From Diaporthe sp. PMI_573 (Eukaryota; Ascomycota; Sordariomycetes; Diaporthales; Diaporthaceae), in NCBI GenBank assembly GCA_021399435.1, contig JAJTUP010000074.1:124001-188000 (forward strand): a DNA stretch of 64,000 bases, in the 5' to 3' direction. The notes beneath the pieces are model-generated. The model was not told the DNA's origin. It was given only the letters and a program-made list of their open reading frames with translations, and did no database searches. The translations under genes and the position numbers were made by a program. Shown one piece after another: positions 24,087-38,198 of this stretch; the stretch's first letter is position 1; each line of letters opens with the position of its first letter.

Positions 24087-25571
24087 CTACGCCTTTCTAG
24101 CTGTTTTGGTGACCGTGCCATCTGCAAATACGGACATGCCTTCCTTGATCTTTTCCTGTGCTGGTCGCTTCCACTCGACTACCTGAATATTATTGGCTCT
24201 AGCCTCCCGCCCTTCCATCGATTCCCTAGGAGGCTTTGGAAGATCTGGCCAGTTGATAAAGCTGGATTTATCAGTGATATTTTCTTTTTCTTTTCTTCTT
24301 TGTACCCATGCGTTAAGTACGTCTCTATAAGTTCCTAAAGGCTTATCCAGCCGGATATCCGGATGTTTTACCCAGTCAATGTTTAGTACGCTGAAAACGT
24401 TCTGCATGCTAGGTTCCACATTCCGAAAGTGCTGATCGCGGGTGATAATCTCGTATAAAGTGAATATAACGCCTTTGACATCATTGCGATGCTCATCAAA
24501 GTTTGTCCCTTCAAGTCGAGGGTCAAATGGAGCGTTGATACGGGCTGAGACGTTGAAGTCGAAGAGCATAATACTATCCGTAGCTTTATGCACAACAATA
24601 TTCCGTGGGGCAACGTCTTGGTGTTGAATACCATACTTGTAATTGAGGTCGTCGATAACACTTAGGAGTTACTTAAGCCATTTTAGTTTGAATACATAGC
24701 GGCCCTCTGCCAGTGCAGCTAGGGTGCCACCAGCAATATATCTTGTAGTGAAGCCTACTATGTGTTCTTGTCCTTGGAGCTTCTCAACTACTACCCGGTG
24801 AAATGGTACAATATTTGGGTGTGGTGGAAGATGTGCTGATATGTTTAATTCGTTCCATAGGTATATTAGTCGCCGTGCCCAGAAATAGTACTTAAATACT
24901 ACTTTCTGACTTCGATATAATGCCAAGTCTACTTCAGGGCCGAGACGATCCAGCTCACACAATTCTGCACGGAGGACTGTTTGTACCCTTGGCCTTTGAA
25001 TCCTCGACTTTTGTGTCCTTGGCTTCCGTATACCGGGCTTCTTTGTATTTGAAAGCTTTTCATTTGGTTTTTGGAGATCCTGGAGCAGTGGAAAGAAAGG
25101 GTAACGTGTCTCGTCATCATTAGCTTTGGACGAGACTTTCACCAGCTCGCCATCCTGAGATACTTCAATAGCGTGGACGTCGGGCCCAAGGCTGTCGACA
25201 TGCCGTCTCAAATATTCTACAATCTGTGTTAGACTGTTCCGACAGGGTGAAGGTAATTCCGATGCACCTGAGTATGGCCAAATTGTGCTTTGTACAATTT
25301 AGTTTTGCGGGCTTGCCCGGGAATTAAACATACCAATCGCCAAGTCTCCAGAATCTAAGTCGCCATCAAAGGTAACTGAGAATGTTTGTCTTCGATCCCA
25401 GTCCAGAACATACCAAGTGATGGACTCGCTTCCTGGTATTTGCATCCCACTAGTCCATAGAAATCGCGATTTTCTGTCAATCATGATCGGCATATTCGGA
25501 AGAAACGAATGTGGAGGTCTGAACTGAGTCACATCAAACTGCTCAAGGGTTAAACGGCTTGTATTACACAC
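24087..25571 (-). pseudogene. Fungal protein-kinase-like gene with two in-frame stops
   Basis: One reading frame runs from about 25571 to the stop at 24087 and is broken only by TAA at 25299-25301 and TAA at 24669-24671. Across both stops the reading makes sense. The second falls in KWLK-stop-LLSVIDDLNY, just before the catalytic loop HQDVAPRN, followed by VVHKATDSIMLFDFNVSAR. The loop has the H-x-D of kinases and a DFN in place of DFG, which marks a divergent fungal kinase family often found beside HET genes. Both TAA codons would be CAA (Gln) before one C-to-T change. The natural start was not determined; a candidate ATG lies a little downstream of 25571. It is probably not a functional kinase, unless readthrough occurs. 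Confidence 0.7.
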
Positions 25572-25583
25572 TCTTGATTCATC

Positions 25584-25883
25584 ATGCCGAATATCGACAG
25601 GAGCGAAATCGCCAACACTTGTGGACTTTGGTCCAAGCAGAGCGCGTCAAACCCCGGAAATTGTACTTGTGGCAAATATTACTTCTACTCCAGTCACGCG
25701 GAGTGCACTCATTGTGTTCAAATTTACCCCTTGAAGTGTGGACGGACGGTGGGGTTGAGCAATCACACTGGCTTCTGTGGAAAGACTCGGACAGCACCGG
25801 TTATTCATGTCGTCACCCACAGCATCAATGAATTGTGCGCTCAATGCCAGGCCAGAGGAGCAGGTCAAGGAGAGCCTGCCTAA
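25584..25883 (+). CDS. Small cysteine-rich hypothetical protein
   Basis: An uninterrupted frame of 99 codons starts MPNIDRSEIANTCGLWSK and holds about nine cysteines in a zinc-ribbon-like spacing: CTCGKYYFYSSHAECTHC, then CGRTV, CGK and a final CAQC. No signal peptide is seen. I do not recognise the family. The cysteine spacing makes it more likely than most short frames to be real, but it could be a remnant. It begins 13 bases from the end of the kinase pseudogene on the other strand, so the two could share a promoter. Confidence 0.35.
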   Translation: MPNIDRSEIANTCGLWSKQSASNPGNCTCGKYYFYSSHAECTHCVQIYPLKCGRTVGLSNHTGFCGKTRTAPVIHVVTHSINELCAQCQARGAGQGEPA

Positions 25884-26174
25884 GTCGGTGGCTGAGCCGC
25901 TGGCCAGGTGCCAGGCAAGCTGGAAACGGGCACCGAGCCCACTCTGCCACCGCTTCCCTAATCATAGATGTGTAGCCCTTCAAGGGTCCAGACTTGGTAA
26001 GAGGCGTATTGGTGAGACGGCTACTCTGTCTTCGGTTGGGGAGGCAGCTGAGGGGGGAGGCAGGAAGGGCAGCTGACCATAGAATTCCAAATGATGATTT
26101 CCCGGCACTTGCTCGTCTACAGCGAGCTGGAGGTCTTGACATACTCGCAGTTCTGAATTGCTGCCAACTCTATT

Positions 26175-27002
26175 TCAGCCTGTACGTAATGAGAAGGCTG
26201 GTAGAGCAGGTACATGAAAGATGGTGAGAAAGTGAAGCCTATGGGTTTGGGAGTGCGAGCCTGAGGATGGTAAAGACCTGTGCCAGGCAGAGTTTAGGTG
26301 ACCAGGCTGAAGCTGTTGGCAGCGCATCAGGCAGTTCCTGGACGAATTTCCGCCCCCCCCCCCCAAAAAAAACTCGAGATTTGCCAATTGGAAGGCCTCT
26401 TGTCCCGTCAGCTTGAGATCTGCCGCATTGACTTGCATCATCCTCAGTCTCCTTTGCGACGCTCCCTTGAGCAGGGCGATGTTCCTATTCAATCTCACGA
26501 CTTCTTCCCGGAGGGCCGAGTTGATGAAGAGGGCATAGGTGAGATTGCGTACATAGCGGACTCGGTGGACAGCGAGATATCTTCTTCACGCTGGGGAATT
26601 TCTCTTCTAGTTGACAATACTGTCGATGTGCTCGTTGATGCCTCTCATGCCTTGTACGACTCTATGGACGGCCTCCCGGATCTGGTCATACTGGCCATTC
26701 CAGAGAAATTGGTGGAGACTTGGATGCTGGTCTCCTACCGGTGTCTGATATTCCGCTGGTGCTCCGTCGTCTGGAGACCCCAGAAGCAGGGACGCATACG
26801 AGTTCTGCTCGGCAGAGTCGTACTTCCAATTCTCCATCCATTCCACGAATTCGGTATTACGGGCCCTCAACTCTGAGCGAGCCTCTGCCACCCTCTTGCG
26901 AAATTCAACGACGTCGTGTTATGTCGCATTCAATGTCCTCGCATGGTTTGGGGCGTTCGCCAAGGTGTTGACCATGCCGACCGCGAGACCGGATCCCAAC
27001 AT
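26175..27002 (-). pseudogene. Coiled-coil protein gene with in-frame stops, or unresolved introns
   Basis: A single frame from ATG 27002 (MLGSGLAVGMVNTLANAPNH) is broken at 26919 (TAA), 26607 (TAG) and 26586 (TGA), yet the reading on both sides is helical and continuous in character: EFRKRVAEARSELRARNTEF before, and LREEVVRLNRNIALLKGASQ after. All three stops could come from CAA, CAG or CGA by C-to-T. A short intron could also remove the second and third. A run of 12 C followed by 8 A at 26353-26372 falls in the same gene and would easily shift the frame. The family is unknown to me. Confidence 0.4.
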
Positions 27003-27398
27003 GGTTCGCGAGGAAACAAAGAAGAAAAACACAGGGGAAGACACACGATGCCCTGCAAGCTTCTCGGCGAGCTGTCGAAATATGTCACACTGGCATCAGA
27101 TCCCTTGCCACTGAAAGCAGTATCGTGTGGACGGCCCCATCCTCAGCCGCAGAAGATATTGTGAAAGCCTTTCCTCTGGACTCCCAACGTAACAGAAAAC
27201 TGCGCGACTTTGTCAAACCGGTCAAGCCATCGGCCTGAATCGGCTGGTAGATCTGCCCTCTCGGAACGCCACCCAAGCGGCTGGTTAAGACCCCGCTTGC
27301 AGGCAGTGGGGACCTATTCTCTATGGAAAGCCTTTCCAAGACGCCATTCTTGGGCTTCTCCTGCTCCTCAGAAATGCCTTGGACATCGCTTCATCGCG

Positions 27399-27638
27399 AT
27401 GGGGAAAGATACGAGCGACCAGAGCTGGCCCGTCCCGAGTGACGACATGATATTTGCAATCATGGACGAGGATGCAGGCCTGACAGGGGACGACCATTTT
27501 GAACAGCTTGACCTCAAACCACTAGATGAGCTCTTCGACGCTGTCGTAGATAGGGTTCGAGATACGGTCCTACTTGCGGATGACAGCTTGAAGGACAAGC
27601 ACCAGACCTCGACCGAGAGCAAAACAAGAGTTAAATAA
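27399..27638 (+). CDS. Hypothetical acidic protein
   Basis: This 79-codon frame, from the ATG that opens MGKDTSDQSWPVPSDDMIFA, is acidic with an amphipathic stretch (LDELFDAVVDRVRDTVLLA). No domain is recognised and no upstream exon is certain. It may be a fragment of a larger gene. Bases 27640-28637 hold no supported gene and include the promoter of the sugar porter. Confidence 0.25.
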   Translation: MGKDTSDQSWPVPSDDMIFAIMDEDAGLTGDDHFEQLDLKPLDELFDAVVDRVRDTVLLADDSLKDKHQTSTESKTRVK

Positions 27639-28637
27639 TATCTCCATATGAATAGGCTGCTCCTCAGCCTCCAGCACTAGGGCAGCGACATCAAAGTCGA
27701 GGACAAGGTCCGCTATCCATCACTGAGGATAATAACGACAGGTTCAACAGTCTTGCCTTGATTCTGCGAACACAATTCCTGTATGTCATGTTTGCATATT
27801 CACTTATCGATAAAGCCACCGAGACGTGAGTGAAGATGCGATGTGTCCAGAGATGATCCCCCTGCTGACAGAACGCGCACATAACATAATGAAGCAAGGG
27901 AGTATAGACCACGTCGTCTTTTGATTTCTTGGTGTGGCTTCCAATGGGGGGTTTGGATCAGGGTCACAGTTTGTATTGGCTTTTTCATCATGTGGTTGCC
28001 AACGCTCCGCTCGGTGGAATTCGGTCAAATGCAAAGGTCTTGTCGGGCAATCTACAGGTGCCAAACCGACTCACGTGCAACTCTTCCAAGGATGCTTCGG
28101 CTAAACACCTGACGGTGATGTCCCAGAATCCTCCGATCTTCATGATTCCACAGCCGGAACACTGGTCTAGAACCTGCTCACCAGTACTCGTTAACACGTA
28201 GGTCAGTGCATCAGGCAATAGGGCATTGAACCAATAGTGTTTTGCCATGATCTGCTGTGTCCTGCATCTGTTTAGATCGTGTATTCTCTGCCCATGGGGA
28301 TAAATGCGGGGTGCAGGAGTCAAATCGTCTTACGCCTCCACTGAAGATGGCAAACTAATGTTTATCCTCAAGGGTGAACACACACACGATATCGTGGTTT
28401 GACAACCAAACATCTGATCTGGTCGGAACTCCGACGTATCGCATGTTGCCTGTCAGGTTCCGAGGCAGATTTTACTAGGCCATGCGCGGGGAATATATGT
28501 TGAAAGCATGAACCACAACTGTATATTGAATGCCGCCTTCTCCCACTCGAAGGCGTTGATCGATCAAGCTCCTAGCTCCTACCTTTCTCTATCATCCTTC
28601 TCCCCCAATAATTATAATCTATTCAACCAGCCCCACC

Positions 28638-30392
28638 ATGGCGTCCGTCGAAGATGGTGAATTGAGACTTCTCAAGCTTTGCACCAACAAGGCATGGTGG
28701 CGCGTTCCTCACCTGGTAAAACTCAACTTGCTGCTCCTCGTCCCCTTCGTAACTAGCTACGTGGGCGGATTCGATGGTAGTATGCTTAACGGAATACAGA
28801 CGGTCCCTAAATGGCAGCACGGTCAGCTTTGAGAGATTACCTTCCACGGGATGTACTTGCTAGTCAATGCTGACCTTGCATGAAATCTTGCAGATTTCAA
28901 CCACCCCCGCGGAAGCCTCCTTGGTCTCATGGTCAACATGCAAGTTATCGGCGGCGCTGTCTCTTTGCCCGCCGCCCCTTTCGTCGCTGACAAGTACGGC
29001 CGGCGACACCCCATCTTCATCGGCGCCGTCATCATCATCCTCGGTGCACTTATGCAGGGATGCGCCCAGAACTTTGGCATGTTCATTGCTGGGCGATTTT
29101 TCGTCGGTCTAGGCGGAGGATTTGTCGCAACCGCTGCACCTCCACTCCTCGGAGAACTGGCGTATCCGGCGCATCGACCAATCATTACGGCCGTCTATAA
29201 CACTACCTGGGTAAGGATATATGTCTAAATAGGTTCATTCCCTTACTTGCAGGTCAATTGTCTAACCTGGCATATAGTACCTTGGAGCTATCGTTGCTGC
29301 TTGGGCCACGTATGGCACCTTTCGGTTGTCGAGCAGCTGGAGTTGGCGTATTCCCTCACTCCTGCAAGCATTGGTCTCTGTCTTCCAGGTCATCTTCATC
29401 TACTTTGTGCCAGAGAGCCCTAGGTGGCTGATTGCCAACGGCCGGACGGCGGAAGCGACAAAGATCCTGTGCAAGTATCACGCCGGAACCGAAGAACCGA
29501 CCGAGCTCGTCCGATTCCAGGTATCTCAGATTACCAGCGCCATCGGATTTGAGAGCTCATACGACTCGTTCTCTTACCTCCAGTTCTTCAAGACAAGTAG
29601 CTCTTCTATCCTTCCATACATCCAGGGCCGATCTTTGATACTAATATCTATGGCTCGTCTTCAGAGGGAAATAGGCACCGCTTGTTTATCGTCGGTATCC
29701 TAGGATTCGTGATTCAGTGGTGCGGGAACCAGCTCATCTCTTCATACCTCGCTCTCGTGCTCAACAGCGTTGGCATCAAGGATCCAGGAACGCAGAACCT
29801 CATCAATGGGGGCCTTCAAATTTATAATTTTGTTATTGCTTGTGGCTCTGCTACCCTTATCGACCGCCTTGGCAGACGATTTCTACTCCTCACATCCAAC
29901 ATAGGCATGTTGATCGCTTTCATCATCTGGACCGCCCTTGCGGCGCAAAACCAACAGCAACGCAGCGAGCACAAGGGGCTTGGTATCGGCGTCGTGGTTA
30001 TGGTCTTCGTCTTCTACGCCTTCTACAACTTCGCCATGCAGCCGCTGCCTATCGCCTATATTCTCGAAGTGCTACCTTATACACTCCGCGCTAAGGGTCT
30101 TACTGTCTTTAATTTGGCGCAGTACTGCAGCGGCATCTTCAACGGCTTCGTTAACCCAGTAGCACTTGATGCTATTGGTTGGAAGTACTATGTTGTGTTT
30201 GTCTGTGCCCTAGCGTTGTGGCTTGCTATTATCTACTTTACTTTCCCCGAGACTCGCGGCATGACGCTGGAAGAGGTTAGCGAGATCTTTGACGGGAAAG
30301 TCGCGCTTGAGAGGACCCATGACATCAAGGACGAGGGTCTTCCTGAGACCGTTCACGCTCAACAGGTGGATATGAATGTCAGGGAGAAGTAA
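28638..30392 (+). CDS. Sugar porter family MFS transporter (lactose permease-like)
   Basis: Exons 28638-28821, 28894-29210, 29278-29596 and 29665-30392 join in phase to 515 residues, a normal length for this family. Family motifs are in order: GRFFVGLGGG in helix 4, PESPRWLI after helix 6, DRLGRR in the second half, and PETRGMTLEEV after helix 12. The protein sits in the plasma membrane and moves mono- or oligosaccharides with protons. The start is the ATG in the context CACCATGGCG. It stands 1.2 kb from a beta-glucosidase on the other strand and near a regulator, GH43 and GH35-type genes, so it probably imports sugars released by them (inference). Confidence 0.93.
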
Positions 30393-31626
30393 TCCTGCTT
30401 GGGGTTTACAGTATTGTCAATGGCAGAGCGGCAAGATTCCGCCTTGTAACATTTGAGACGGTCAGGCCGGGTTAATACAAACTGTCCTACATCTCGCCAC
30501 AGTTCAGCGGGTAGAAGGGGCTCCTTTGAATAAAGTTTTGTCTCCATGCAATTGGCTTGAGACACGAGTACTCTCGGGAATGTGATTCAGGATTACACAT
30601 TTCACTCGTTCAATTCAAATCATGTTGAACTCGGGCTGAGCTTGAATTCTCACACACAATTATATTTACGTGAGTTGCTCCTGTCTACACCCTTGGTGTC
30701 TGTATGATGGTCAGAGAATATTTCGGTTAAACTAGTTTTTCACACGACACTGTATGGAATTCCCTGTCATATTAAGTTTGTCAGTGACTCACTTGAGTCT
30801 TGTAAATCTCACCAAAGGCTTAGTCCTGCAGTACTTGAATGAAGCTTCATAATTGTCACCAACATCTGATTTGACTTTAGTTCTTGATGCAGACCCACTG
30901 CATTATCTGGTCTCAATCCTAAAACCTTGCGCGACACTTAATCCCAGGCAATAATCGCGGCGTGTATAGTTTGTAGTGTACTGGGTTGACTGCAACTTGT
31001 GTTTGGCTTGACTGATGTTTGCCTATACAAATACCTTCGGGGCCAGACACATATACAAGAAGCACATCTCGTCTATCTGCTATAAGAAGCATATGCTACA
31101 GCGTGAAAAGACAACCTTCGCAACTGCTACCAGTACTTAACATGTGGGTACTTTCTTCCCTGCCAGGAAAATTGTAAGTCTAAGCGCATTGAAGATAACC
31201 TGTTAGCATATACAAACAACCTGTGAACTCCAGCTATAACACTCTCATTGCGCCTATATTAAAATTGTACGCCGAGATTTCTTCCTAAAGCAGCTTGGAA
31301 CACCATGAGTAGTAGATATATCTAGCACCATTTACAGAACACAAAATAATATACCCACAGAGAACTTAAGGTCGGTTAAAACTGATCAAGCAGTTTTAGA
31401 CATTCAGGATATATTTTCATAATCCTAACATTTATAATATGCATCTATACTATACTAATGGGTTGTTTCTAACGACATTGGAACCTACGGAATGTATCAC
31501 TGTCCTGTATAGACAACATAGATTAAAAGTTAAGGTCTTCTTTGTTACAAACTCAAACAATAAAGACCAAGGACTATGCTCCGATGGGAGGAATTCTCAT
31601 GCCCGCTACACATGTTGGATAGAGGT
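30393..31626. other. AT-rich gap between convergent genes
   Basis: This 1.2-kb stretch between the 3' ends of the sugar porter and the beta-glucosidase is AT-rich in its second half and has no supported gene. Only short frames occur. Confidence 0.5.
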
Positions 31627-33120
31627 CTAAGCCTTCATCCTCTTTTCTACCATGCTTCGAAGCATTAGTGCAGACTCCTTGGGTGTCCTCTCAAGCGTCT
31701 TATAGTCGGTAAAGGTTACACCAAACCTTATGCCGTAGCCCTCAGACCATTCTAATAGTACCGTTAGCATTGAAGAGTACGATTTGAGTTGGAGGGGGGG
31801 GGGCACGGCCACTGAGAAATGAAAGCCGGTCATTTGAAGAAACTCACCCAAATTATCCATCAAAGACCAAGCGAAGTACCCGTCCACCATTGCACCGTCC
31901 TCTCTCGCCCCAATAATAGCATCAAAGTGGTCTGAGAAGTATCGCTGGCGGAACACGTCCTTTACAGACTCTTCCTTGGTCATCCTGTCCTCGCCGGGGC
32001 AGGGACATCCGTTCTCGGTAATGTAGATGGGCTTGCCGTACAAGTTGTGAATTCTTACAAGGTGCTTCCTAAAGGCTTTGGGTGCAGAGCGCAGCCAGCG
32101 GATGCCGCTCAGTTCTCCGACCACTTCGCCTGCCTTGTTCTCGGGTAACTCATCCACATTGCCGATGTGGTCTGTGTCCGAGGCCGGGGTGGTTCTGTGC
32201 CGTGCAAATTGAGCAGTGTAGTAGTTCATGCCGTAAAAGTCGAGCTTAGCCTCGCGTAGCAAGGCAAACTCAGCGTCGGTAAAAGCTGGGAGGCGATCTC
32301 CAAGTTGAGCACGCATGACGGAAGGATAATCCTGTGCAAGGCTTTGAATGTGATATCATGTAAGCAAGTGAACCGTATCCAGGACTCTGGCCAACGATGG
32401 ATGACTTACAACATGGGGTTGGCAAACCAGCCCTGCAGAAACTGCATCCTTGTCTCAGCTGCGTCGTGGTCCTTGGGATCCTCAGGATCCCAAGGCATGA
32501 AGTAGTCTCCACTCAGAGAGACGCCAATAGTGCCTCCTTGCTTAGGCCTGAACTCTGTGTTGTACAACTTGACTGCTTTGGCGTGCGACAGAATGAGAGA
32601 CTTGCCAACAATCCAGGGCTCAGCCGTCGAGTCACCCTCGGTGCATAGAGGGTTGGTGCTGCTTCGTCCAGGTGCGTCAACGCCCTTGGAATATGCCTGG
32701 GGCCGTGTTAGTCACTCAACTTTCCATTTCCGGCCTGCTCTTTGGCCAAGACATGCTCGCGACTTACATGGATAGAAGTGACCCAAGGCTCGTTGAGCGT
32801 GATCCAATTCTTAACCCGGTCGCCAAAGCGCTCGTAGCACACCCTTGCGTAGCGCTCAAAGTCTCTTTGCGACTCCTCGATATTGAGCCAACCGAGGTAC
32901 CGTTCATGTAGCGCTAGTGGCAAATCCCAGTGGTATAGGGTCAGCCACGGCTTGATACCCCTAGCAATAAGACCATCAATGAGCTTGTCATAGAATGCGA
33001 GGCCAGCCTCGTTGATGGGGTCATCTCGTCCACCCAGGGGGATGATGCGAGACCATGACAGCGAGAAGCGATAGGCCTTGGCGCCATACTTGGCGAGAAG
33101 ATCAAGATCCTTCTCCCATA

Positions 33121-33152
<32 letters not shown>

Positions 33153-33289
33153 GCTCCGTTGGTACGGGACGGTTCCAAGTGGGTGAAGGCATCCCAGATA
33201 CAAGGGCCTCGACCATCGTCGTTGACGCCGCCTTCAATCTGGTAGGAAGCGGTTGCAAATCCCCACTCAAAGTTGGAGGGAAACGCCAT
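31627..33289 (-). CDS. GH1 beta-glucosidase
   Basis: Exons 32768-33289, 32410-32696, 31848-32341 and 31627-31751 join in phase to 475 residues, the usual size of an intracellular fungal GH1. The start MAFPSNFEWGFATASYQIEG is the classical GH1 opening and shows no signal peptide. The acid/base glutamate is in TLNEPWV (Glu167) and the nucleophile in YITENG (about Glu379). The last intron must be removed to give the conserved block LMDNLEWSEGYGIRFGVTF. If that intron were kept, its nine to ten C/G run near 31794-31803 would be read as coding. The enzyme hydrolyses beta-glucosides, often cellobiose or aryl glucosides, in the cytosol after uptake, which fits the neighbouring sugar porter. Confidence 0.95.
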
Positions 33290-34059
33290 GTTGGTAGATG
33301 TATGGTAAAGGTACTGGCAGATCGATCTGTGTTTGGGCTGGAGTGGTGGGCTCGGACAAATGTCTACTCTACCAATGATGTTAAGATTAAGGCGGGCTCT
33401 TGCTGGAACAGGTTTCTCTCTGGCGGAGGGAGTTATGGTCTTTTATCTTGCGATGACGACCAGTTGGCCCCATAGAAGAGCTTTTGGAACATGGGAAATC
33501 TCAGTGTAATCAGTGTTCTTCGCTGAGTTAGTGGCTATCTCCAGGTTCCAGGCAGATTTACCAGTTGCAAAGCAACATTACCCAGGGAAACGGGGGAAGA
33601 GGACCCAGGTCGCACTCCTCGCCTTGGCCGCCACAAAGTTGCTGGGATTCATGTGGCAGAACCCAAAATAATCCACTGAACTTCCATCGATAGTCGGTTG
33701 CCTCGGTTGATACAACCCTGTCCCAGTCATCTGCATTGGACAGACTTTGTGTACATGATAGTGGCCTATTTCTTCATCCCCCAGATGTTTTCTGTCTTCT
33801 CGACCCCACTCGACCGAATGAGGATCTCGCCACGTCGGATTGTGCCGGCACAGCCATTTGGGGAATTAGACTCTTCGCTAGAGCGAATTAGTCCACATCT
33901 TCGGTGGATCTAGTGCTCATGGGAACACAGGCGGTTTGGCCGAAGCGGCTAAGAACGTGCTGGCCCCCGTAGATATACATAAAGGGCGACGAACCCCTAA
34001 TTGCCCGATCTACAACGTCGACCTTTTGCCCGAACCCGACTCCACCGCAGGTTCTCCCG
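33290..34059. promoter_or_regulatory. Divergent promoter between beta-glucosidase and regulator
   Basis: Bases 33290-34059 separate GH1 (minus) from the Zn2Cys6 gene (plus) and contain no supported gene. The head-to-head layout is typical of a cluster regulator next to its targets. I did not identify a confident binding site (CGG triplet pairs) by eye. Confidence 0.4.
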
Positions 34060-35987
34060 ATGTCATCTACGGTTTCGCTATGCAGCACGAGGCAGGCCTG
34101 TAGGTTATGCCGCCGCCGCAAAGTCAAGGTGAGTTGTGTTGGACTTAGTAATGCCGATTCGGGCTTTTCTCCGAGAAAAGAAAGGATTCGCTGACGGGGG
34201 AATCGTATCGGTATTGCAAGTGTGATGGCATGTCACCTTGCAGCAACTGTCACACAGCAAAGACAACTTGTCAGTATTCGATTCCCAAGAAACGGGGCCC
34301 CAAGCCTGCCCAATGCCAAGACATTCACCCACAAGAGCCTCTCGGCTTGACATCTCCGGCTACCGATGAATCTACGGGAGCGCCCGTGAGCCCAGCACCC
34401 CTCGCTGCCACCACCGGCAGGGGCAGCAGGGCTTATTCAAGCCCAGCTCCTGACAATCGGCCGTTCAACACCATACCGGCAAGTTCCTTGTTCGCGCCGC
34501 CGGAGAGTCAGACGCAGGCTGCTGTCAGAGTGCATCTCGACCTTCTCGCGGGGTTGCTGGTAGCCGCTCCCTCGGACTCGCCCGCGTCGATCGCCAATCA
34601 GTGTATACTGCTCTACACACAGTATGTCTTCGGCACTGTCCCAATGTGCCATGAAGCCGCGCTCCGGGCCACCGTGGATCGTTTCTTCTTCATCTCGCCC
34701 TCGCGCCGAGACGATAGAGACGTTGACAACGGCCCCTTAGAGTGCTTTGCCGCTGACAATGAGCGGGAGCGGGTCGAAGTCCTCAGGAATCTCACCCTTC
34801 TCACAGCTCTCTGCGCAGCCGTAACATACGTCCTGCCCGAGTCTCTTCTACCCAATAAACAACTTACTGCCCCACTATTCCTCCGGACGTCGCGAGAAAC
34901 GCTAAGGATCTACGAGGACTATGACCTCGAGTACCCCAACTCGTCGTCCCTCAGCATCCGTCTGTTCCTCTCGTCCGCCGTACAGGTCGCCACAGGGACC
35001 CATGGAGTAGCCTTTCATATCATGAGCGAAGCAGGACTCATCGCCATGAGAATGCGTCTCTACGATGAGGCCTCGCTTCAGGGGCTGGACCCTGTGGAGG
35101 AGAGTCTCCTCCGAAACGCCTTCTGGCAGCTATACGTCTGTGACAAGACAGCCTTGGTTATGAAAGGCCGCCCGGTGACGATCGACGAGGCCTTGTTTCA
35201 GACCAAACTTACCCTCAAGACGCATTCACAAACGACCGTGCCACTGTTCGAATACCAACGGGATTCAAACGCCGCTGAGGTGCAGGAACGTCTTGTCGAG
35301 GGATTCCACGTCATACGTCGCCTGTGGACCATGGCCGCGTGGGTCATCCGAGCCATGGAGTCAAGTTCCGGGGGGCCTTTGGATCCACTTTCCGGTAGGG
35401 GAGCCTGTCACGAAAGCATCGCGCAGTTGTCGCAAGCATATTTCGAGACAATCACGTTGACGAGTAACCACCCTGCTTGGGCTCGGTCGCCCGAGCAGCC
35501 ACCTCGTGACTCCAGTCTGGAGCCAGGTCATCATCAACGCCAGTTTAGCATGTTGCAGCGGCAACGAACCAGCTATCTCATCACCCTCCACTGCGTAAAG
35601 TTATTTGTGCTAAATGCCGCAATTCAATGTAATATGGCCGAGGTCATGGGCTTAAGCAACGAGCCCTTGGCGCTTGCCATGAAGCACATAGAGCTGGCGC
35701 AAGATTTCTTGCACGTTCTCGAAAGTGTTCCGTTTCTTCATCTCCAAGCCGAGGGAGAGCATTGCGTAAGTAGATCAAAGGGGGGTTAGTGCGTGCGAAT
35801 GTTCTACCACTTACACGAGTTATCGACATAGGCTGAGAAGATCAGACGGGTCGGGAGCCTGCTCCTTGAACTGGCACATAGCGCAGAAAGCGACGTGGTC
35901 AGATCTCGGGCTAACGATTGTGCCATGCGCTTGATTGATATGTTGGCCCGCTTGGACTCAAAGGCATCGGACGTGATGGGGCAGTAA
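34060..35987 (+). CDS. Zn2Cys6 fungal transcription factor
   Basis: Exons 34060-34128, 34221-35765 and 35832-35987 join in phase to 589 residues. The zinc cluster spans the first splice: ACRLCRRRKVK ends exon 1, and CDGMSPCSNCHTAKTTC opens exon 2, giving six cysteines in the usual spacing. A Pro/Ser linker follows, then the middle homology region with LRNAFWQLYVCDKTALVMKG. The last exon adds LLLELAHSAESDV. The product is a nuclear DNA-binding activator. The start MSSTVSLCSTRQ keeps the cysteine frame; other frames stop. It is flanked by glycoside hydrolase genes and a sugar porter, so it probably controls them. Confidence 0.92.
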
Positions 35988-36041
35988 ATGGCTGGCTATC
36001 TATCTGTGTTTATATTTGACTGAATCAAGCATGGAAAGACT

Positions 36042-37683
<1,642 letters not shown>

Positions 37684-38198
37684 TCAATATTGCGTGGTTG
37701 TGTTGAGTGATTTAATATTGATAGGAATGAATGTCTTGTAAGAAACACATCTTGTATATATCGATGCACATTTACGGGGCAATGTAGATGCCAGCTCTGC
37801 AAATCTTTGAAATTCAGAATCGGAGAATCTGTTCAGGATTCACCGAAAACACCGATATCGTCAGAGACCCCTCGGACAAATTCTGTATCGTACATCATCG
37901 GCATTATCGAGGGGTCTTGGCACCACCGGAGGATCTGCAGTTGCCTGAGGGTCAAATGACATGCTTGATTGCTTACCGCTCTGGTCCTAGTAGCATCACA
38001 GCTGGTGCATCGATGCTCGGCCATTTGATGTTGAATGATACCTCCGATTCCTCCAAGTAGTCTATTATATTGAAACGCAAACATGGCCGAGAAGATGGCG
38101 TAGTATAGATTCTCTTGTCTAGTTGATATCAGAGGTTTCCTTTGCCAGATTCCATCAAATGTCTTACCTCAACCGCAAACACAGGCTCAGTCTCAAAC

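Noticed and set aside
33935..34015. TGGCCGAAGCGGCTAAG resembling a leucine/serine tRNA start
   Set aside because: The box B and stems do not form; probably chance.
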